From Shinella sumterensis (GTDB lineage Bacteria; Pseudomonadota; Alphaproteobacteria; Rhizobiales; Rhizobiaceae), in NCBI RefSeq assembly GCF_004514425.2, contig NZ_MYFN02000002.1, forward strand, positions 124,001 through 188,000: 64,000 nt of DNA, read 5' to 3'. This document shows, piece after piece, positions 1 through 8,252 of the stretch. The notes under the pieces were generated by a model. The model was not told the DNA's origin, made no database searches, and was given only the letters and a program-made list of their open reading frames with translations. The position numbers were made by a program, and so were the translations under genes. Position 1 is the stretch's first letter; every line of letters starts with the position of its first letter.

Positions 1-28
1 GGGCCGTCGGTCAAACGAGGATTGTGTT

Positions 29-832
29 TTGAGTATCCGTGTTACGACCGCAATGACTGCGGCTGCGCTTCTGTTTGCGCCCATATCCGCCCGTGCCGGC
101 GATTACTTCTGGTCCGGCGACTGGTATCTGAAGGTGGGTGCGGCGGGCTTCTCCGCTCCGCGTTACGAAGGCTCCAAGAAGTACCTTTTCCAGGTCACGC
201 CGCTGATCTCGCTCGGCAAGGCCGGCAGCACGGTTCGTTTCTCCTCGCGCAACGACAACCCGTCCTTCGCGCTGATCGACAACGGCGCCTTCCGCGCGGG
301 TGCGACCGGCAAGCTGATCATGCCGCGCGACGAGGGTGATTCGGACGATCTGAAGGGCCTGACGCCGGTGAAGTTCGGCGGCGAACTCGGTGCTTTCGCC
401 GAGGTCTATCCGACGGATTTCCTGCGCCTGCGCGGCGAAGTGCGCCACGGCATCCGCAGCCATCATGGTGTGGTCGCCGATATCGCGGCGGATGCCTTCG
501 TCGACGTCGTGCCGAATGTCCGCGTTTCGGCAGGCCCGCGCATGACCATCGCGTCCAAGGACTACATGAAGACCTACTACGGCGTGAAGCCGAGCGAAGT
601 CGCCGCGTCCGGTCTCGCGGCCTACGATCCGGGCGGCGGCATCCAGTCCGTCGGCGCGGGTGCGGCGATCACCTGGCAGGTCAACGAGAAGATCGAGACC
701 AGCGCCTTTGCGGAATACAAACGCCTCGTCGGCCCGGCGGCGGATTCGAGCCTCGTCAAGCAGCGCGGTGACCGCGATCAGTTCCTGATCGGCGTCGCGG
801 CGACCTACAAGTTCGATTTCACGCTCCGCTAA
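29..832 (+). CDS. MipA/OmpV family outer-membrane protein
   Basis: Predicted outer-membrane beta-barrel of 267 residues. A signal peptide is visible (hydrophobic AAALLFAPISARA, cleavage near residue 23), followed by a mature start GDYFW and alternating amphipathic strands typical of barrels. The last residues (ATYKFDFTLR) resemble the closing strand of MipA/OmpV proteins, although the usual terminal aromatic is replaced by R. Members of this family are scaffolds for murein-synthesising enzymes in E. coli or ill-defined porin-like proteins elsewhere, so the exact role here is unknown. The start is TTG at 29, preceded by AACGAGG at a good distance; an in-frame ATG at 53 is the alternative but would shorten the signal peptide. 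The gene lies at the window edge, so upstream regulation cannot be seen. Confidence 0.8.
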   Translation: MSIRVTTAMTAAALLFAPISARAGDYFWSGDWYLKVGAAGFSAPRYEGSKKYLFQVTPLISLGKAGSTVRFSSRNDNPSFALIDNGAFRAGATGKLIMPRDEGDSDDLKGLTPVKFGGELGAFAEVYPTDFLRLRGEVRHGIRSHHGVVADIAADAFVDVVPNVRVSAGPRMTIASKDYMKTYYGVKPSEVAASGLAAYDPGGGIQSVGAGAAITWQVNEKIETSAFAEYKRLVGPAADSSLVKQRGDRDQFLIGVAATYKFDFTLR

Positions 833-914
833 ACCGCAACAGGGCGCCGTCGCAGGCTCACGGTTGCGACGGCGTGACGCTTGACCGGAACGTGAGCGCT
901 TGCGATCAAGGTGC

Positions 915-1868
915 ATGATCACCACCTCGACCGATTCCGGCCGCGTCGCCGACGCACCGTCCAACAACTGGGTCTATCGCGTGCTGCCGCGCGCGCTCTG
1001 GCCCTATGCGCAGCTTGCCCGCTGGGACCGGCCGATCGGCTGGCAGCTGCTCATGTGGCCGTGCTTCTGGTCGGCTGCGCTCGCCGCCAATGTCGCGGCC
1101 GCCGCCGGGACGTTCGACTGGACGCGCTTCGTCTTCCATCTCGTGCTGTTCTTCATCGGCTCGGTGGCGATGCGCGGTGCGGGCTGCACCTATAACGACC
1201 TCGTCGACCACGATATCGACAATGCGGTGGCGCGCACCCGCTCGCGCCCGCTGCCATCCGGTCGCGTCACGCGCCGGCAGGCGAAGGTGTTCATGCTCCT
1301 GCAGACGCTGGTCGGCCTCGTCGTGCTGCTGCAATTCAACCGCTTCGCCGTGCTGCTTGCCATCGCCTCGTTGCTGATCGTCGCGATCTATCCCTTTGCG
1401 AAGCGCTTCACGGACTGGCCGCAGTTCTTTCTCGGCATGGCGTTTTCCTGGGGTGCGCTGATGGGCTGGGCCGCCGAATTCGGCACGCTCTCCCTGGCTG
1501 CCGGCACCCTCTATGTCGCCGCCATCGCCTGGACGGTGGGCTATGACACGATCTACGCCCATCAGGACAAGGAAGACGATGCGCTGATCGGCGTGCGCTC
1601 CACCGCGCGCCTGTTCGGCGATCGGACCAAGCAATGGCTGGTCGCTCTTTACGGTCTGACGGTCGCACTCATCGCCGTCTCGTTCTGGCTTGCCGGCGTC
1701 GGCATCGTCGCCTGGCTGGGGCTCGTCGTCGCGGCTTTCATGCTGGCCTGGCAGATCAGGACGCTCGACATCGACGATCCGGAGCAGTGTCTGGCGCTCT
1801 TCAAGTTCAACGGCGTCGTCGGCCTCAGCATCTTCCTCGCGCTGGCCGTCGCCATTCCTTTCGCCTGA
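915..1868 (+). CDS. ubiA: 4-hydroxybenzoate polyprenyltransferase UbiA
   Basis: Integral membrane prenyltransferase of 317 residues that attaches the polyprenyl tail to 4-hydroxybenzoate in ubiquinone synthesis at the inner membrane. Both Asp-rich diphosphate/Mg sites are present: NDLVDHDID at residues 94-102 and the second DxxxD region around 210-222 (YDTIYAHQDKEDD). Many hydrophobic helices separate them, and the length is normal for the family. I chose ATG 915, which has AAGG just upstream; a TTG at 900 in the same frame would add five residues that do not look conserved. No other ubi gene is nearby, which is usual for a scattered pathway. Confidence 0.93.
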   Translation: MITTSTDSGRVADAPSNNWVYRVLPRALWPYAQLARWDRPIGWQLLMWPCFWSAALAANVAAAAGTFDWTRFVFHLVLFFIGSVAMRGAGCTYNDLVDHDIDNAVARTRSRPLPSGRVTRRQAKVFMLLQTLVGLVVLLQFNRFAVLLAIASLLIVAIYPFAKRFTDWPQFFLGMAFSWGALMGWAAEFGTLSLAAGTLYVAAIAWTVGYDTIYAHQDKEDDALIGVRSTARLFGDRTKQWLVALYGLTVALIAVSFWLAGVGIVAWLGLVVAAFMLAWQIRTLDIDDPEQCLALFKFNGVVGLSIFLALAVAIPFA

Positions 1869-1871
1869 TCC

Positions 1872-2033
1872 TTAGCCCCGGCGCGCACTGTTCTGCGGGC
1901 AAAGGCCCGTGCGGCGGAGCGTTGCGGGATGCATGGCCAGCTCGAAGCCGCGGCGGGGCGGCCGGCCGTGCGAGACGAGGGCTGCATCCGCCTTGCGCAG
2001 ATGGATGAGGAGTGTGGTGAAGAGCTTTGCCAT
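1872..2033 (-). CDS. Small hypothetical protein (53 aa), convergent with ubiA
   Basis: A 53-codon reading frame starting MAKLFTTLLIHLRKADAAL and ending in a basic tail (PQNSARRG). It fills the gap between ubiA and the terminator. A ribosome-binding sequence GGGACGG sits a few bases before the ATG, and third codon positions are mostly G or C, as in the neighbouring genes. The stop lies 4 bp from the ubiA stop. The first 15 residues could form an amphipathic helix. I do not recognise a family; the case rests on codon pattern, RBS and tight fit between genes. Confidence 0.5.
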   Translation of the reverse strand: MAKLFTTLLIHLRKADAALVSHGRPPRRGFELAMHPATLRRTGLCPQNSARRG

Positions 2034-2132
2034 GTGATCCGTCCCTTGCGCTCGTTTCCGGCCGGGCCGGCGTTGACGCTATGTGGCATGGAGGGGCGGA
2101 GACGGCTGTTCCTGCGGGAACAGGGGGGCGCG

Positions 2133-2164
2133 AAAAAGCCGGCCGCAGGGAACGGCCGGCTTTT
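2133..2164. terminator. Bidirectional rho-independent terminator
   Basis: Perfect 8-bp stem GCCGGCCG/CGGCCGGC with a short loop, flanked by five A on the left and four T on the right. It can therefore work on both strands, most obviously for the leftward DUF6101 gene that ends at 2184. Confidence 0.85.
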
Positions 2165-2183
2165 CATGGAGGTCAGCGCATGC

Positions 2184-2747
2184 TCAACGGCGGGCGATGA
2201 TTTCCCGTCCGTCGATCTTCATCTGGACGCCGAGCTTGCCCGTCGTGCGGCGCACGAGGAAACGCGGACGGCGGTCCGCAAAGTAGGAATGGCGGCGGCG
2301 CGGCTTGGCCGGGCGGCTGCCGACGGTGAGGTTTTCATCGAGGGGCCGGGCGATGCCGTCGGCCTCCACCATCAGCATCGGAATGCGGTAGGCATCCGAC
2401 CAGCTGCGCCAGTCGGCGGCGATATCGCAAAGATCGTGCGCCACCAGCAGCGGAATGCAGAGATCCGGGTCGTCGTGGTGGAGTTCGAGGGTAACGGTCA
2501 CGTCGCCGTTGCCATGGTCGATGGCGCGCGCGGCGACGCCCTTGAAGGCGCGGGCAGGCAGCGCGATGGAAAGCGGAAGCCCGCTCGACGGCAGGACCTT
2601 GCGCAAAACGGCGCCGCGCTCGTCGAGGGTGATGGTGGCATCGGTTCCCTCGGCGCGCAGCTCGAACGATACCTGCTGCGGGAAGCGCTTGGGATCGAGC
2701 CGGAGCGTGTTGCCGGCCCATGCCGGCTTGGAAACGGTATTCAGCAT
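2184..2747 (-). CDS. DUF6101 family protein
   Basis: A 187-residue soluble protein starting MLNTVSKPAWAGNTLRLDP. The middle part is beta-rich (TDATITLDERGAVLRK, DVTVTLELHHDDPDLCIPL), followed by DAYRIPMLMVEADG and a basic RPAKPRRRHSYFADRRPRF segment. This matches my memory of the rhizobial DUF6101 family, whose function is unknown. The frame stays open a further 440 bases upstream, but AGGG lies about 10 nt before ATG 2747, and the extension has the composition of antisense DNA of the next gene, so I use the short form. The gene is alone between a terminator and a divergent promoter region. Confidence 0.75.
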   Translation of the reverse strand: MLNTVSKPAWAGNTLRLDPKRFPQQVSFELRAEGTDATITLDERGAVLRKVLPSSGLPLSIALPARAFKGVAARAIDHGNGDVTVTLELHHDDPDLCIPLLVAHDLCDIAADWRSWSDAYRIPMLMVEADGIARPLDENLTVGSRPAKPRRRHSYFADRRPRFLVRRTTGKLGVQMKIDGREIIARR

Positions 2748-3032
2748 GTCTTTCACCCTTGTTTTCCTTGAGAGCCGGTTTCCGGTCTTCTCATCGGGAC
2801 TTTTCGTCCTCTGAGGGCGAGAATAGGCGCAGCCCCTTCCGAGCCGCTTAAAAATTGCGGTTAAGAAAACTTTGCGGTTCCCGATGGTTAGCAAAACCGA
2901 ACCGGCTAGGGTTTCGAACTTATGAATGCCGGCGGCGCGATGTGTGGCGCGCCAGCCCGACAGGCCGGGGCAAGGCTCGGCAGCGAAAATGACGCCGATC
3001 GGCTTGCCGATGACTGGAAGGAACGGTTCCCG
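2748..3032. promoter_or_regulatory. Divergent promoter region between DUF6101 and DUF1217 genes
   Basis: 285 bases without a convincing gene. The centre (about 2845-2900) is AT-rich relative to its surroundings and contains repeated GCGGTT and TTAA words, the likely site of divergent promoters. I see no clear operator. Confidence 0.4.
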
Positions 3033-5615
3033 ATGCTGTCGACCTATACGAGCTACAACCTCATCGCGAAGGACCTGTTGAAGTCGCTGAACCGAACGGC
3101 GGCGGAGACGGTCAATGCGCGCGACGCCGCCTATTACAAGGAGAATATCGGCAAGGTTACCTCGGTCGACGCGTTCCTCGATGATCACCGGCTCTACTCC
3201 TATGCGGTCAAGGCCTATGGCCTGGACGACATGGGCTATGCCAAGGCCTTCATGCGCAAGGTGCTCGACAGCGACCTCGCCGATCCCAACAGCTTTGCCA
3301 ACAAGCTGACGGACGAGCGCTACCGGAACTTCGCAAGCGCCTTCACCTTCAACACCTCCACGACGGCGACGGCCCAGACCGAGGCGCAGCTCGATGAGGT
3401 CATCGGCCTCTATACGGCGGGCGCCGCCAATGCCGGAGCGGCGATCAAGGAAGAGAGCCGGTACTACAACGCCGTGATCGATCAGGTCACAAACGTCGAT
3501 CAGCTTCTCAACAATGACCGGCTGCGAAGCTATGTCTTCACGGCCTTCGGTATCGATCCCAAGACATACTCGCGCGAGGCCGTGCGTGGGGCGCTGTCGA
3601 GCGACCTGAACGATCCGTCCAGTTACATCAACACACAGTTCGGTGGTGGCGTAACGGCGGCGCAGGAGGCCAGGCAGGTGGCGAGCGATGCACTGGCGCC
3701 GCTACAGCTGCGCGAGACGCATCTCGCCCGTATCACCAAGCTCGAAACCGATATTCCGGCCTTGCAGACGCAGATCACCGATCTGGATGCCGAGATCGCC
3801 CGGCTTTCGACCAATCCGGATGGGCTTGGCGCCGCGGAGCTGCAGGCGCTCATCGACAGCAAGGAGGCGGCGAAGGCAACCCTCCAGACCCGCCGGTCGG
3901 ATTACCAGGCCGAACTGGTCGAAAAGCAGGCCGCCGTGGCCGATCTCGATGCGGTGCTGGTTCCGCGCGCGGAGGCGGCGTCCCGCATCGCGTCGCTCAA
4001 GACGGAAATCGCGCGTCAGGACACGATCATTTCGAGCGCCAACAAGTACTTCATGCTCGCGGCAGCTTTCAACTTCGCAGCGGACGGGACGGCGGCGCCC
4101 GGAACGGTTCAGGATGCCAGCCAGAAGACGAGCACGCAGGAACTCTACACGCTTTCCAATCCGCGTGTGACGACGGCCGCGGCGCTGATCCATCAGGACT
4201 ACTTCGAAAGCCGGATCGGCAGCATCACCACCGCGCAGGAACTCGCCGACGACGCGCGTCTCGTCTCCTATCTCAAGGTCGCCTATGGGCTCGACAAGCT
4301 GTCGGTCGGCAGCCTGACGATCCGCAACATCATCACGAGCGATCCGGATCCGGACAACCCGTCGAGCTATATCAATGCCTTCGGCGGTGCCGACAAGGCG
4401 AAATACATCGCGCTGCGGGCGGCCTTCAATTTCCAGGAAGACGGTACGCTTGCGGCAGGCGACAGCGCCCAGACGGCGACACAGACCGCGAAAACCGCCA
4501 GCGCTTATCTCACACATTACAATGACAAGGACGAAGAGGCCGACGAACTCGCCATCAAGCGCTTCAAGGGGCAGATCGGCGCGGTGAAGACCGTGCAGGA
4601 CTTCCTGGGCGAGTCCACGCTCTACAGCTTCGCGTTGAAGGCCTTCGGCATCGATCCGGCCAAGGTCTCGGCGTTTACGATCAAGAATGTGCTGAAAAGC
4701 GATCTCAACGATCCGAAAAGCTACGTGTATCAATTGAAGGACGAGCGCTTCGTCGAACTGGCGAAGGCGTTCAATTTCGGGCCGGACGGCAATGTCACGG
4801 CTCCAAAGCTGGCACAGTCGGAAGCCGAAATTCTCGTGATGTCGCGCGCCTATCTCACGGCGAAATCCCGTTTCGGCACGAAAGACGACAAGGAACTGGC
4901 GCAGAAGGAGGCGGAATATTACTCCGCCCAGATGCAGAAGGTGGAGACCGTCAAGGAATTCCTGTCGGACGAACGCCTCGTGGCTTTCGTGCTCACGGCA
5001 AACGGGATCGACACCCAAAGCGTCGATGCGGAGTTCATGGCGAAGATCTTCACCTCCGATCTCGACGACCCCAAGAGCTTCGTGAACCAGCAGTCCAATC
5101 GCGCCTACCGCAAGATGGTCGCTTCCTTCAACTTCAATGCCGATGGCAGGGTCGTGCAGCCGGACGTCGATGCCGTGCAGTCGCGGCGCGGCATCTACGA
5201 GACCATCGACAGCCATGTCCGGCAGATGCTGGAAGAGGAAGCGGGCAGCGACAATGCCGGCGTGCGCCTCGCACTCTATTTCGAGCGCAAGGCTCCATCG
5301 GTCGGCAGCGCCTACGACATCCTTGCCGACGACGCGCTGTTTGCGGTCTTCAAGACACTGTTCCAATTGCCCGATGAGGTCGGCAGCGCCAACATCGATG
5401 CGCAGGCCGACATGATCAAGCGCCATCTCGACCTGAAGGACCTGCAGGACCCGGAAAAGGTGTCCAAGATGATCGTGAAGTTCTCGGTGCTCTACGATCT
5501 GGACAATCAGGCCACGACCGATCCCGCCCTGTCGGTGCTGACCAGCAATGGTTCGGCCGGTATCAGCGCCGATCTCATGATGTCGCTGGCGCAGCTGCGC
5601 ACCGGCGGCGCCTGA
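3033..5615 (+). CDS. Large multi-repeat DUF1217 protein with internal coiled coil
   Basis: An 860-residue protein made of repeated DUF1217 units. Each unit has the pattern YY-x6-V-(S/T)-VDxFLxDxRLxSYxxxAxGID, then SDLxDPxSYxN, then an AFNFxxDG signature. I count five recognisable units at about 25-105, 140-205, 335-470, 507-585 and 623-705, and a diverged one at about 747-830. Residues 223-336 are a charged heptad-rich coiled coil inserted between units 2 and 3. No signal peptide or membrane segment is visible. DUF1217 proteins are known from rhizobial flagellar clusters, so a flagellum-related role is an inference; no flagellar gene lies in this window. ATG 3033 is preferred because GGAAGGA precedes it; an upstream in-frame ATG at 2922 lacks an RBS. 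Confidence 0.85.
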   Translation: MLSTYTSYNLIAKDLLKSLNRTAAETVNARDAAYYKENIGKVTSVDAFLDDHRLYSYAVKAYGLDDMGYAKAFMRKVLDSDLADPNSFANKLTDERYRNFASAFTFNTSTTATAQTEAQLDEVIGLYTAGAANAGAAIKEESRYYNAVIDQVTNVDQLLNNDRLRSYVFTAFGIDPKTYSREAVRGALSSDLNDPSSYINTQFGGGVTAAQEARQVASDALAPLQLRETHLARITKLETDIPALQTQITDLDAEIARLSTNPDGLGAAELQALIDSKEAAKATLQTRRSDYQAELVEKQAAVADLDAVLVPRAEAASRIASLKTEIARQDTIISSANKYFMLAAAFNFAADGTAAPGTVQDASQKTSTQELYTLSNPRVTTAAALIHQDYFESRIGSITTAQELADDARLVSYLKVAYGLDKLSVGSLTIRNIITSDPDPDNPSSYINAFGGADKAKYIALRAAFNFQEDGTLAAGDSAQTATQTAKTASAYLTHYNDKDEEADELAIKRFKGQIGAVKTVQDFLGESTLYSFALKAFGIDPAKVSAFTIKNVLKSDLNDPKSYVYQLKDERFVELAKAFNFGPDGNVTAPKLAQSEAEILVMSRAYLTAKSRFGTKDDKELAQKEAEYYSAQMQKVETVKEFLSDERLVAFVLTANGIDTQSVDAEFMAKIFTSDLDDPKSFVNQQSNRAYRKMVASFNFNADGRVVQPDVDAVQSRRGIYETIDSHVRQMLEEEAGSDNAGVRLALYFERKAPSVGSAYDILADDALFAVFKTLFQLPDEVGSANIDAQADMIKRHLDLKDLQDPEKVSKMIVKFSVLYDLDNQATTDPALSVLTSNGSAGISADLMMSLAQLRTGGA

Positions 5616-5617
5616 CG

Positions 5618-7048
5618 TCAGGCCTTCAGGACCTTTCCGGGGTTCATGATGCCGGCGGGGTCGAAGGCGCGCTTGACCCTGCGCATCAGGTCCATCTCGA
5701 TCGGCGCGCGCACCGCGGCAAGCTCGTCGCGCTTCAATTGGCCGATGCCATGCTCGGCTGAAATCGAGCCGTGGTATTTCAGCACGATGCCGTGGACGAG
5801 GTGGTTGATTTCCCGCCAACGGTCCAGGAACGCCTGCTTGTCGGCGCCGATGGGCTGGGAGATGTTGTAATGGATATTGCCGTCGCCCATGTGCCCGAAG
5901 GAGCAGATGCGCGCGCCGGGAATGGCCGCCATGACGGCGGCGTCCGCTTCCGCCATGAAGTCCGGGATGGCGGAAACCGGCACCGAGACATCGTGCTTGA
6001 TCGATCCGCCTTCCGGCTTCTGCGCCGGCGACATGCTTTCGCGCATGTGCCAGAGCGCCTTGCGCTGTTCCTCGCTTGCCGCGACCACCGCATCCTCGAC
6101 CAGCCCGGCTTCCAAACCTTCGGACAGAAGCGCCTCCATCATGCGCGTGGCGGTCTCGGCGGCATCGGAGGTCGAGATGTCGATCAGGACATACCAGTCA
6201 TGCGCGGTGGCGAGCGGGTCGCGGACGCCTGGAATGTGCCGTGTGGTGAAGTCGACGCCGAGGCGCGGCATCAGTTCGAACCCGGTAAGCGCGGTACCGC
6301 ACCGGCTGGAAGCGCGTTCGAACAGCGCCAGCGCGTCCTTGACCGATTTCAGCCCGGCGAAGGCGACTTCGTGGCCGAGTGGACGGGGAAACAGCTTGAG
6401 CACAGCGCCGGTGATGACGCCGAGCGTGCCCTCCGCGCCGATGAAGAGGTCGCGCAGATCGTAGCCCGTATTGTCCTTCTTGAGGCGACGCAGCCCGTTC
6501 CAGATCTCGCCTGTCGGCAAAACGACCTCGAGCCCGAGGCAGAGCTGGCGCATGCCGCCATAGGCGAGCACGGCGGTGCCGCCGGCATTGGTGGAAAGGT
6601 TGCCGCCGATCTGGCAGGAGCCCTCCGAGCCGAGCGACAGCGGAAAGAGCCGGCCCACCGCCTCGGCTTGCGCCTGGATGTCGGCCAGGACGCAGCCGCC
6701 GTCGGCGACGATGACATCGCCCACCGGATCGACATCGCGAATGCGGTTGAGGCGGGAGAGCGAGAGCACGACGTCGGCGGCCCCTTCACGCGGGACGCTT
6801 CCGCCGACATGGCCGGTGTTGCCCCCCTGCGGCACGATCGCCGTGCGCGTTTCCGTGGCGAGCGCCAGGATATCGGCGACCTCCTGCACGGTTCCGGGCC
6901 GCAGCACCAGCGGCGAGACACCGTGATACAGGCCGCGGCTTTCGATCAGGTAGGGGGCGATATCGCCATCGTCGACAAGGGCGTGTGCCGGGCCGACGAT
7001 GGCGGCGAACCGCGCGATGAGGTCGGGGGAAAGGGTCGCCTGGATCAT
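5618..7048 (-). CDS. FAD-binding oxidase, GlcD / D-2-hydroxyglutarate dehydrogenase type
   Basis: A 476-residue flavoprotein of the FAD_binding_4 / FAD-oxidase_C architecture. The N-terminal FAD domain carries the PQGGNTGHVGG loop near residue 75 and GNLSTNAGGTAVLAYGG further on. The C-terminal domain has FGHMGDGNIHYN and SAEHGIGQLKRDEL, the His-rich active-site region of D-2-hydroxyacid dehydrogenases such as D-lactate and D-2-hydroxyglutarate dehydrogenase. It oxidises a D-2-hydroxyacid and passes electrons to a carrier; the substrate cannot be fixed from sequence. Start ATG 7048 follows GGAAGGA; a longer start 24 bases upstream is less likely. It ends 3 bp from the convergent DUF1217 gene and is followed upstream by the Sua5 gene in the same direction. 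Confidence 0.88.
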   Translation of the reverse strand: MIQATLSPDLIARFAAIVGPAHALVDDGDIAPYLIESRGLYHGVSPLVLRPGTVQEVADILALATETRTAIVPQGGNTGHVGGSVPREGAADVVLSLSRLNRIRDVDPVGDVIVADGGCVLADIQAQAEAVGRLFPLSLGSEGSCQIGGNLSTNAGGTAVLAYGGMRQLCLGLEVVLPTGEIWNGLRRLKKDNTGYDLRDLFIGAEGTLGVITGAVLKLFPRPLGHEVAFAGLKSVKDALALFERASSRCGTALTGFELMPRLGVDFTTRHIPGVRDPLATAHDWYVLIDISTSDAAETATRMMEALLSEGLEAGLVEDAVVAASEEQRKALWHMRESMSPAQKPEGGSIKHDVSVPVSAIPDFMAEADAAVMAAIPGARICSFGHMGDGNIHYNISQPIGADKQAFLDRWREINHLVHGIVLKYHGSISAEHGIGQLKRDELAAVRAPIEMDLMRRVKRAFDPAGIMNPGKVLKA

Positions 7049-7120
7049 GCGTCGTCGTTCCTTCCTGTGCATCTCCCGCCCACACGCATGGCATCGGCGC
7101 CGGGGAATGCCGTCATAAAT

Positions 7121-8095
7121 CTAGCCGCGCGGCGCGGCGGCCCGTTGCAGGCGGTCGTTGATGGCCTCGCCGAGGCCGGTCTCCGGGATCGGCGAGAAGG
7201 CGATGGAGCCGGCACCGGTCGCGTCCGCACGCTTCATATAGCCGAACAGGTTGGCGGCGGCTTCGGCCAGGTTGCCGGCCGGGCTCAGATCCAGCACGAG
7301 TGCTGCGGCGTCCTCGCCGGGAAGCGGTGCGCCGCCGAAGCGAATGAGCACTTCGCCCGGTTTGACGTCGCTTGCGTCAAGCCGCACGGGCGCCACGGGT
7401 GCATAGTGCGAGGCCAGCATGCCGGGGGCCTCGATGGCGGCACCGGCCTTTTCGTTGCGCTGGACGCGCCGGCCGGTCACGCGTTCGATTTCGCTGACAT
7501 CGAGGCCGCCCGGCCGCAACAGACGGATCGCGTCGCCCTCGACCTTGAGGATGGTGGATTCGAGCCCGACCGCCGCCGGACCGCCGTCGAGAACCAGTTC
7601 CAGCCTGTCCCCGAAGTCATCGGCGACGTGGCGGGCCGTCGTCGGGCTGATCCTGCCTGACGTGTTGGCGCTGGGTGCCGCCAGCGGCCGGCCGAAGGCG
7701 GTGAGCAGACGGCTTGCAAAGCCCGCCGGCACGCGGATGCCGACCGTATCCAGGCCGGCACGCGCCAGCGGATGGATGGCGCTTTCGGGACGGATCGGCA
7801 CAATGAGCGTCAGCGGTCCCGGCCAGAAGGCTTGCGCGAGTGCCCGCGACAGGGGATCGAAGACCGCGTGTTGCTCCGCCATCGCGAGATCGGCCATGTG
7901 GCAGATCAGGGGGTTGAAGCGCGGCCTGCCCTTCATTTCATAGATGCGGGTGATCGCCAGCGGGTCGGTGGCGTCGGCTGCCAGGCCGTAGACCGTTTCC
8001 GTGGGAATGGCGACGGGCACGCCGCGGGACAGGGCCTCGCAGGCGCGCTCCAGGGCTGCCGCCGCATCCGTCCTCGTGTCCACGATATCAGCCAT
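7121..8095 (-). CDS. L-threonylcarbamoyladenylate synthase (Sua5/YciO/YrdC)
   Basis: 324 residues. The YrdC domain fills the first two thirds, with the PTETVYGLAADA motif near residue 31 and KGRPRFNPLICH near 54, which bind ATP, threonine and bicarbonate. A C-terminal Sua5 domain (GMLASHYAPVAPVRL onward) makes it the long Sua5 form instead of short TsaC. It makes threonylcarbamoyl-AMP for the t6A37 modification of ANN-decoding tRNAs. The gene precedes the FAD oxidase with 72 bp between them and may be co-transcribed; this pairing appears accidental in function. Confidence 0.93.
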   Translation of the reverse strand: MADIVDTRTDAAAALERACEALSRGVPVAIPTETVYGLAADATDPLAITRIYEMKGRPRFNPLICHMADLAMAEQHAVFDPLSRALAQAFWPGPLTLIVPIRPESAIHPLARAGLDTVGIRVPAGFASRLLTAFGRPLAAPSANTSGRISPTTARHVADDFGDRLELVLDGGPAAVGLESTILKVEGDAIRLLRPGGLDVSEIERVTGRRVQRNEKAGAAIEAPGMLASHYAPVAPVRLDASDVKPGEVLIRFGGAPLPGEDAAALVLDLSPAGNLAEAAANLFGYMKRADATGAGSIAFSPIPETGLGEAINDRLQRAAAPRG

Positions 8096-8252
8096 TTCGC
8101 GCTTCCGTTTCGTCGGCTTCCTTTACAGGGCTTTGGCGGCGAATGCCAAGAGGCCAGCCCATTGCCTAAAATTGGAGCGACCTGATTAGACTGGCCGTAA
8201 GGGCGCACTGATATGCCTGATGGTAACAGGTTGTGCCCACAGGTTCCGGTTG

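Noticed and set aside
1649-2167. 172-codon leftward frame overlapping the end of ubiA
   Set aside because: It overlaps a well-supported gene and the 53-codon frame with better codon pattern and RBS.
5771-7660. Very long rightward frame (over 600 codons) antisense to the FAD oxidase and Sua5 genes
   Set aside because: A by-product of high GC third positions; the opposite strand carries two full conserved proteins.
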